In this document: positions 4,937 through 7,313 of the stretch, piece after piece
Layout: every line of letters begins with the position of its first letter
How positions within the stretch are numbered: the stretch's first letter is position 1
NCBI GenBank assembly: GCA_964435925.1
Contig: CAYTBG010000124.1
Coordinates: 1 to 7,313 of the forward strand
DNA: 7,313 nucleotides
Direction: 5' to 3'
Source of the DNA: SOIV01 sp964435925
GTDB lineage: Bacteria; Acidobacteriota; Aminicenantia; Aminicenantales; Aminicenantaceae
Notes under the pieces: model-generated
Databases searched by the model: none
What the model saw: the letters and a program-made list of their open reading frames with translations, nothing else
What the model was told of the DNA's origin: nothing
Translations under genes and position numbers: made by a program

Positions 4937-5569
4937 ATGAAGAAAGATTACAAAGAAAAAAGAGAAAAAATGGTAAAAGACCAGATAGAAGCCAGGGGAG
5001 TTAGAGATAGTAAAATTTTAGAAGCAATGAGAAAAGTTCCCCGCCATCTGTTTGTTCCTTGGAATATGAAATCCAATGCCTATCATGACGAACCTCTTCC
5101 TATTGGAGAAGGACAGACTATTTCTCAACCTTATATTGTGGCTTATATGTCAGAAGTCCTTCGTCTGAAGGGGAATGAGAAGATTTTGGAAATCGGAACA
5201 GGCTCAGGCTATCAGGCAGCTATCCTGGCTGAGGCTGGAAAAGAAGTTTTCACCATGGAGATAGTCAAGAGTCTTTCCTTAAGAGCTGAGAAAGTTTTGA
5301 GAAAATTGGAATACGAAAATATAGATTTTAAAGTCGGAGATGGTACTTACGGTTGGAAAGAGCACGCTCCTTATGATGCTATTATGGTTACCGCGGCTCC
5401 GGTCGCAGTGCCAGAGGCTTTGCGAGAACAATTGAAAGTTACAGGAAGGATGATTGTTCCTGTAGGCTCTGCGTTTCAGGAGTTGGTACTTGTTATAAGA
5501 GAAAAGAAAAAATTCAATGAGAAGAAGCTCCTTCCTGTCCGTTTTGTCCCCTTAATTTCGACACACTAA
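4937..5569 (+). CDS. pcm: Protein-L-isoaspartate O-methyltransferase
   Basis: The 210-residue cytosolic enzyme transfers a methyl group from S-adenosylmethionine to L-isoaspartyl residues in aged proteins, starting their repair. Signatures: REKMVKDQIEARGVRD (9-24), VPRHLFVP (34-41), PLPIGEGQTISQPYIVA (54-69, with the active-site Ser of TISQP), SAM-binding motif I ILEIGTGSGYQAA (83-95), the ExV acid after strand 2, DG (135-136) and YDAIMVTAAP (146-155). Length is typical. The chosen ATG matches the usual N-terminus of the family, but it has no Shine-Dalgarno sequence: the preceding bases are the T/A-rich tail of a palindromic repeat. An internal Met12 would remove a conserved helix. The DUF192 gene follows after 20 bp and is probably co-transcribed. 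Identity very secure; start moderately so. Confidence 0.96.
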   Translation: MKKDYKEKREKMVKDQIEARGVRDSKILEAMRKVPRHLFVPWNMKSNAYHDEPLPIGEGQTISQPYIVAYMSEVLRLKGNEKILEIGTGSGYQAAILAEAGKEVFTMEIVKSLSLRAEKVLRKLEYENIDFKVGDGTYGWKEHAPYDAIMVTAAPVAVPEALREQLKVTGRMIVPVGSAFQELVLVIREKKKFNEKKLLPVRFVPLISTH

Positions 5570-5589
5570 GGATGTGCGAGGAAAGAGAA

Positions 5590-6099
5590 ATGAAACAAAA
5601 CATACGCTTTGAGTTAAGACATTCAAAAAAGATAAGGAACGTCCTTTTTTCTTGTTTGGCATTCTTTCTTGTTCTGTCTTCACTAGAATGTGGAAAGAAA
5701 AAATTTATCAAAATATTTCTTCCTGATGGTTTTTCTATTACAGCCGAAGCAGCTATTTCGGATGAAGAAAGACAACTCGGGCTCATGTTTCGGGAAAAAC
5801 TGAATGCTGATCAGGGAATGATCTTAGTTTTTAAAGATGAAGATTTTCACTTTATCTGGATGAAAAACATGAAAATATCTATTGATATTCTCTGGCTGGA
5901 TAAAGAGAAAAGGATTGTCCATATCGAACGCAATGTCCCCCCCTGTAAAAAGCCGCCTTGTACTTCCTATTCTTCCACGATTCCAGCAAGGTATGTCTTG
6001 GAAATAAAAGCCGGTATGGCTGATAAGAAGAAGCTGAAACTCTATGACAGGCTAGAATTTATTATTAATGGGGACGTTCCCCAAAGTACCACCCTTTAA
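5590..6099 (+). CDS. Secreted or membrane-anchored DUF192 protein
   Basis: The product has 169 residues. Residues 17-33 are a hydrophobic signal or anchor segment (NVLFSCLAFFLVLSSLE) followed by Cys34, a poor lipobox because Glu is at -1. Residues 38-160 form a DUF192 domain: SDEERQLGLMFREKL (57-71), GMILVFKDEDFHFIWMKNM (76-94), IDILWLDKEKRIVHIE (98-113), VPPCKKPPC (116-124) and YVLEIKAG (135-142). DUF192 function is not established; members are commonly extracytoplasmic. Start chosen at 5590 because GAGG lies 8 nt upstream; an ATG at 5572, two bases after the pcm stop, is in frame but lacks a spaced ribosome site. The last nine residues (GDVPQSTTL) are encoded by a GGGGACGTTCCCC-type repeat and look acquired. 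It sits 20 bp after pcm, so co-expression is likely. Confidence 0.88.
   Translation: MKQNIRFELRHSKKIRNVLFSCLAFFLVLSSLECGKKKFIKIFLPDGFSITAEAAISDEERQLGLMFREKLNADQGMILVFKDEDFHFIWMKNMKISIDILWLDKEKRIVHIERNVPPCKKPPCTSYSSTIPARYVLEIKAGMADKKKLKLYDRLEFIINGDVPQSTTL
6069..6083. repeat. TGGGGA-CGT-TCCCCA palindromic repeat inside the DUF192 3' end
   Basis: A 6-bp GC-rich stem (6069-6074 with 6078-6083) around CGT lies within the last codons of the DUF192 gene. It resembles the REP-like GGGGACGTTCCCC class and the 2373-2387 element. With no T-run following, it is a weak terminator at best; it could still stall or protect the mRNA end. Confidence 0.55.
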
Positions 6100-6148
6100 T
6101 TCATTGATAAATAAATTATAATTTTTGTCGAACATCTTCTAGCATTTA

Positions 6149-6169
6149 ATGGAGATTTGCCATCAGTAA
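6149..6169 (+). CDS. Possible six-codon upstream frame overlapping the next gene's start
   Basis: ATG at 6149 opens a minimal frame (Met-Glu-Ile-Cys-His-Gln-stop) that overlaps the GGAG ribosome site and the ATC start of the methyltransferase gene in another frame. It contains a Cys codon, which is suggestive ahead of a sulfur amino-acid gene, but a frame this short arises easily by chance and has no ribosome site of its own. Confidence 0.12.
   Translation: MEICHQ
6151..6164 (+). promoter_or_regulatory. Shine-Dalgarno sequence before an ATC start
   Basis: GGAG (6151-6154), a 7-nt spacer, then ATC (6162-6164) in the frame of the methyltransferase. This is standard ribosome-site geometry with only the third base of the start codon unusual. 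AUC starting is inefficient in bacteria, so expression may be low or regulated, or the base may be a sequencing or strain variant of ATG. Confidence 0.6.
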
Positions 6170-7313
6170 AAAATTTTTAGAGTTAGTCAAAAAACAAGTC
6201 CTCCTTTGTGATGGAGGCATGGGAACCATGCTTTATAACAAAGGAGTCTATCTCAATGCCTGCTTTGATGAGCTTAATCTTACCAATCCCGATACAGTGA
6301 AAGAGGTTCAGCAAGAGTATATCCAGAGTGGAGTGGATATCATCGAGACAAATACTTTTGGTGCCAACAAGTATAAATTGAAAAAATTCGGTCTGGAGGG
6401 CAAAGTCCAAGATATAAATCGCGCAGGCGCTCTTATTGCCAGGGAAGTAGCAGGAAAGGAGATTTTTGTGGCTGGATCTATCGGACCTCTGGGATTGAAG
6501 ATCGAACCTTGGGGGCAAACCACTATCGAACAGGCGCAAGAGGCATTTATCGAGCAGGCACAGGCGCTCTTGGAAGCAGGTATTGATCTTTTCATTCTTG
6601 AAACTTTTTCTGATATCAATGAGATACACCAGGCGATAAAAGCTATCCGAAAGCTTGGTCAAGATTTAACAATTATTGCTGAAATGACTATTGAGGAAAG
6701 TGGAAACAGTCTGTATGGAACCACCCCTGAAGTCTTCACGAAAAAGCTTGAAGAATGGAAAGCTCAGGTCATAGGCCTGAACTGTAGTGTGGGACCAGCC
6801 CATATGCTTCAATGCATCGAAAAGATGTCTAAAATCACTAAACTTCCTCTCTCAGCCATGCCTAATGCTGGGATTCCAAGCGAAGTTGAGGGAAGGAATA
6901 TTTATTTATGCTCACCCGAATACATGGCTGAATATGCAAAGCGTTTTATACTAAACGGAGTAAAAGTAGTGGGAGGATGTTGCGGTACTACTCCCTCTCA
7001 TATAAAGGCTATGAGAAGAGCTATAAAGGCTCTTCAACCGTCCGAAAGAAAAAGAATTCAGGTGCTTCCGCCAACCGAAGTTGAAGAAGTGGAGAAGATA
7101 GTAAAGCTGAGGGATAAATCCAAAATGGCTCGAAAAGTAGAGGATAAAGAATTTGTCGTAAGCATCGAAGTAGTGCCTCCAAGGGGCCACAATCCATCCA
7201 GGATAGTTGAGATAGCACGCAGACTGGAGCAGAAGGGAATAGATTGTGTGAATATTCCTGATGGACCTCGGGCGAGCGCTCGAATGAGCTCTATGGCTTT
7301 GAGCTTTATTCTT
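6162..7313 (+). CDS. Bifunctional homocysteine S-methyltransferase / methylenetetrahydrofolate reductase, 3' end cut by window edge
   Basis: 384 codons are visible, open to the right edge. Residues 1-295 form a zinc-dependent homocysteine S-methyltransferase (BHMT/MetH N-terminal type): DGGMGTM (17-23), ETNTFGANKYKL, GSIGPLG, LETFSD, GLNCSVGP and GGCCGTTP, with zinc ligands Cys208, Cys273 and Cys274 all present. From about 330 a MTHFR domain begins: VSIEVVPPRG with the expected Glu336, then CVNIPDGP with Asp367. Members of this fusion are about 600 residues and couple methyl-group formation on folate to methionine synthesis in the cytosol. The in-frame stop at 6147-6149 and lack of ATG, GTG or TTG before residue 20 leave ATC at 6162 as the likely start. 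GGAG lies 7 nt upstream of it, and the following SKKFLELVKKQVLLCDGGMG matches the usual N-terminus. Starting at Met20 would cut a conserved motif. A TATAAT at 6117-6122 may be its -10. Confidence 0.93.
   Translation, partial: MSKKFLELVKKQVLLCDGGMGTMLYNKGVYLNACFDELNLTNPDTVKEVQQEYIQSGVDIIETNTFGANKYKLKKFGLEGKVQDINRAGALIAREVAGKEIFVAGSIGPLGLKIEPWGQTTIEQAQEAFIEQAQALLEAGIDLFILETFSDINEIHQAIKAIRKLGQDLTIIAEMTIEESGNSLYGTTPEVFTKKLEEWKAQVIGLNCSVGPAHMLQCIEKMSKITKLPLSAMPNAGIPSEVEGRNIYLCSPEYMAEYAKRFILNGVKVVGGCCGTTPSHIKAMRRAIKALQPSERKRIQVLPPTEVEEVEKIVKLRDKSKMARKVEDKEFVVSIEVVPPRGHNPSRIVEIARRLEQKGIDCVNIPDGPRASARMSSMALSFIL

Noticed and set aside
5514..5786. 90-codon minus-strand frame across the pcm/DUF192 junction
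   Set aside because: It is antisense to two supported genes and has no family features.
6113..6124. Perfect 12-bp palindrome AAATTATAATTT
   Set aside because: Pure A/T palindromes of this length are expected in such AT-rich sequence; it overlaps a possible -10 but has no further support.
6183..7218. Several minus-strand frames in the methyltransferase region
   Set aside because: The plus strand encodes zinc ligands and MTHFR motifs in one open frame; these are shadows.
1..7313. CRISPR arrays, tRNA or rRNA genes, transposases, phage genes
   Set aside because: I looked for regularly spaced repeats, T-loop-like GTTCGANNCC signatures and typical protein motifs on both strands and found none.

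Overview
The window looks like an ordinary bacterial chromosome segment from an AT-rich organism. It has mostly housekeeping genes, a small signalling cluster and several palindromic intergenic repeats. The gene set (archaeal/eukaryotic-type prolyl-tRNA synthetase, Pcm with DUF192, a homocysteine methyltransferase-MTHFR fusion, PilZ proteins with basic tails) would fit a poorly cultured phylum such as Aminicenantes, but that is a guess from gene content, not a demonstrated assignment.

Left part, minus strand. The 3'-truncated dephospho-CoA kinase gene coaE lies at 1-572. Upstream of it is a 436-bp non-coding stretch holding a 13-bp-arm hairpin and a roughly 120-bp nested inverted repeat that could be a structured RNA or a miniature repeat. 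Next comes a signalling cluster, all on the minus strand. It holds PilZ-2 (2403-2789, c-di-GMP motifs lost), a LuxR-type regulator with a degenerate receiver (1495-2280) and PilZ-1 (1009-1467, c-di-GMP motifs intact, lysine-rich tail). The regulator and PilZ-1 are 27 bp apart and share a good TTGACA-17-TAACAT promoter. The two PilZ proteins are recognisable paralogues. Together the cluster suggests a c-di-GMP-linked, phosphorylation-independent regulatory module, which is an inference.

Middle. The 2790-3196 gap holds divergent promoters, a 16-bp palindrome and a possible 46-residue CxxC mini-gene on the minus strand. A near-consensus promoter then drives proS (3197-4651) on the plus strand.

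Right part, plus strand. A gap carrying two copies of a CTTGATTTATCAAG palindromic repeat leads into pcm (L-isoaspartyl methyltransferase, 4937-5569), followed 20 bp later by a secreted DUF192 protein (5590-6099). The last nine codons of the DUF192 gene appear to be read from a GGGGACGTTCCCC repeat. The window ends inside a bifunctional homocysteine S-methyltransferase/methylenetetrahydrofolate reductase gene, whose natural start position carries ATC, behind a well-spaced Shine-Dalgarno sequence, instead of ATG.

No CRISPR, rRNA, tRNA, phage or transposase gene is visible. I found no clear new multi-gene system. The most promising oddities are the PilZ/pseudo-receiver cluster, the AUC start, the nested inverted repeat and the repeat-derived protein C-terminus.
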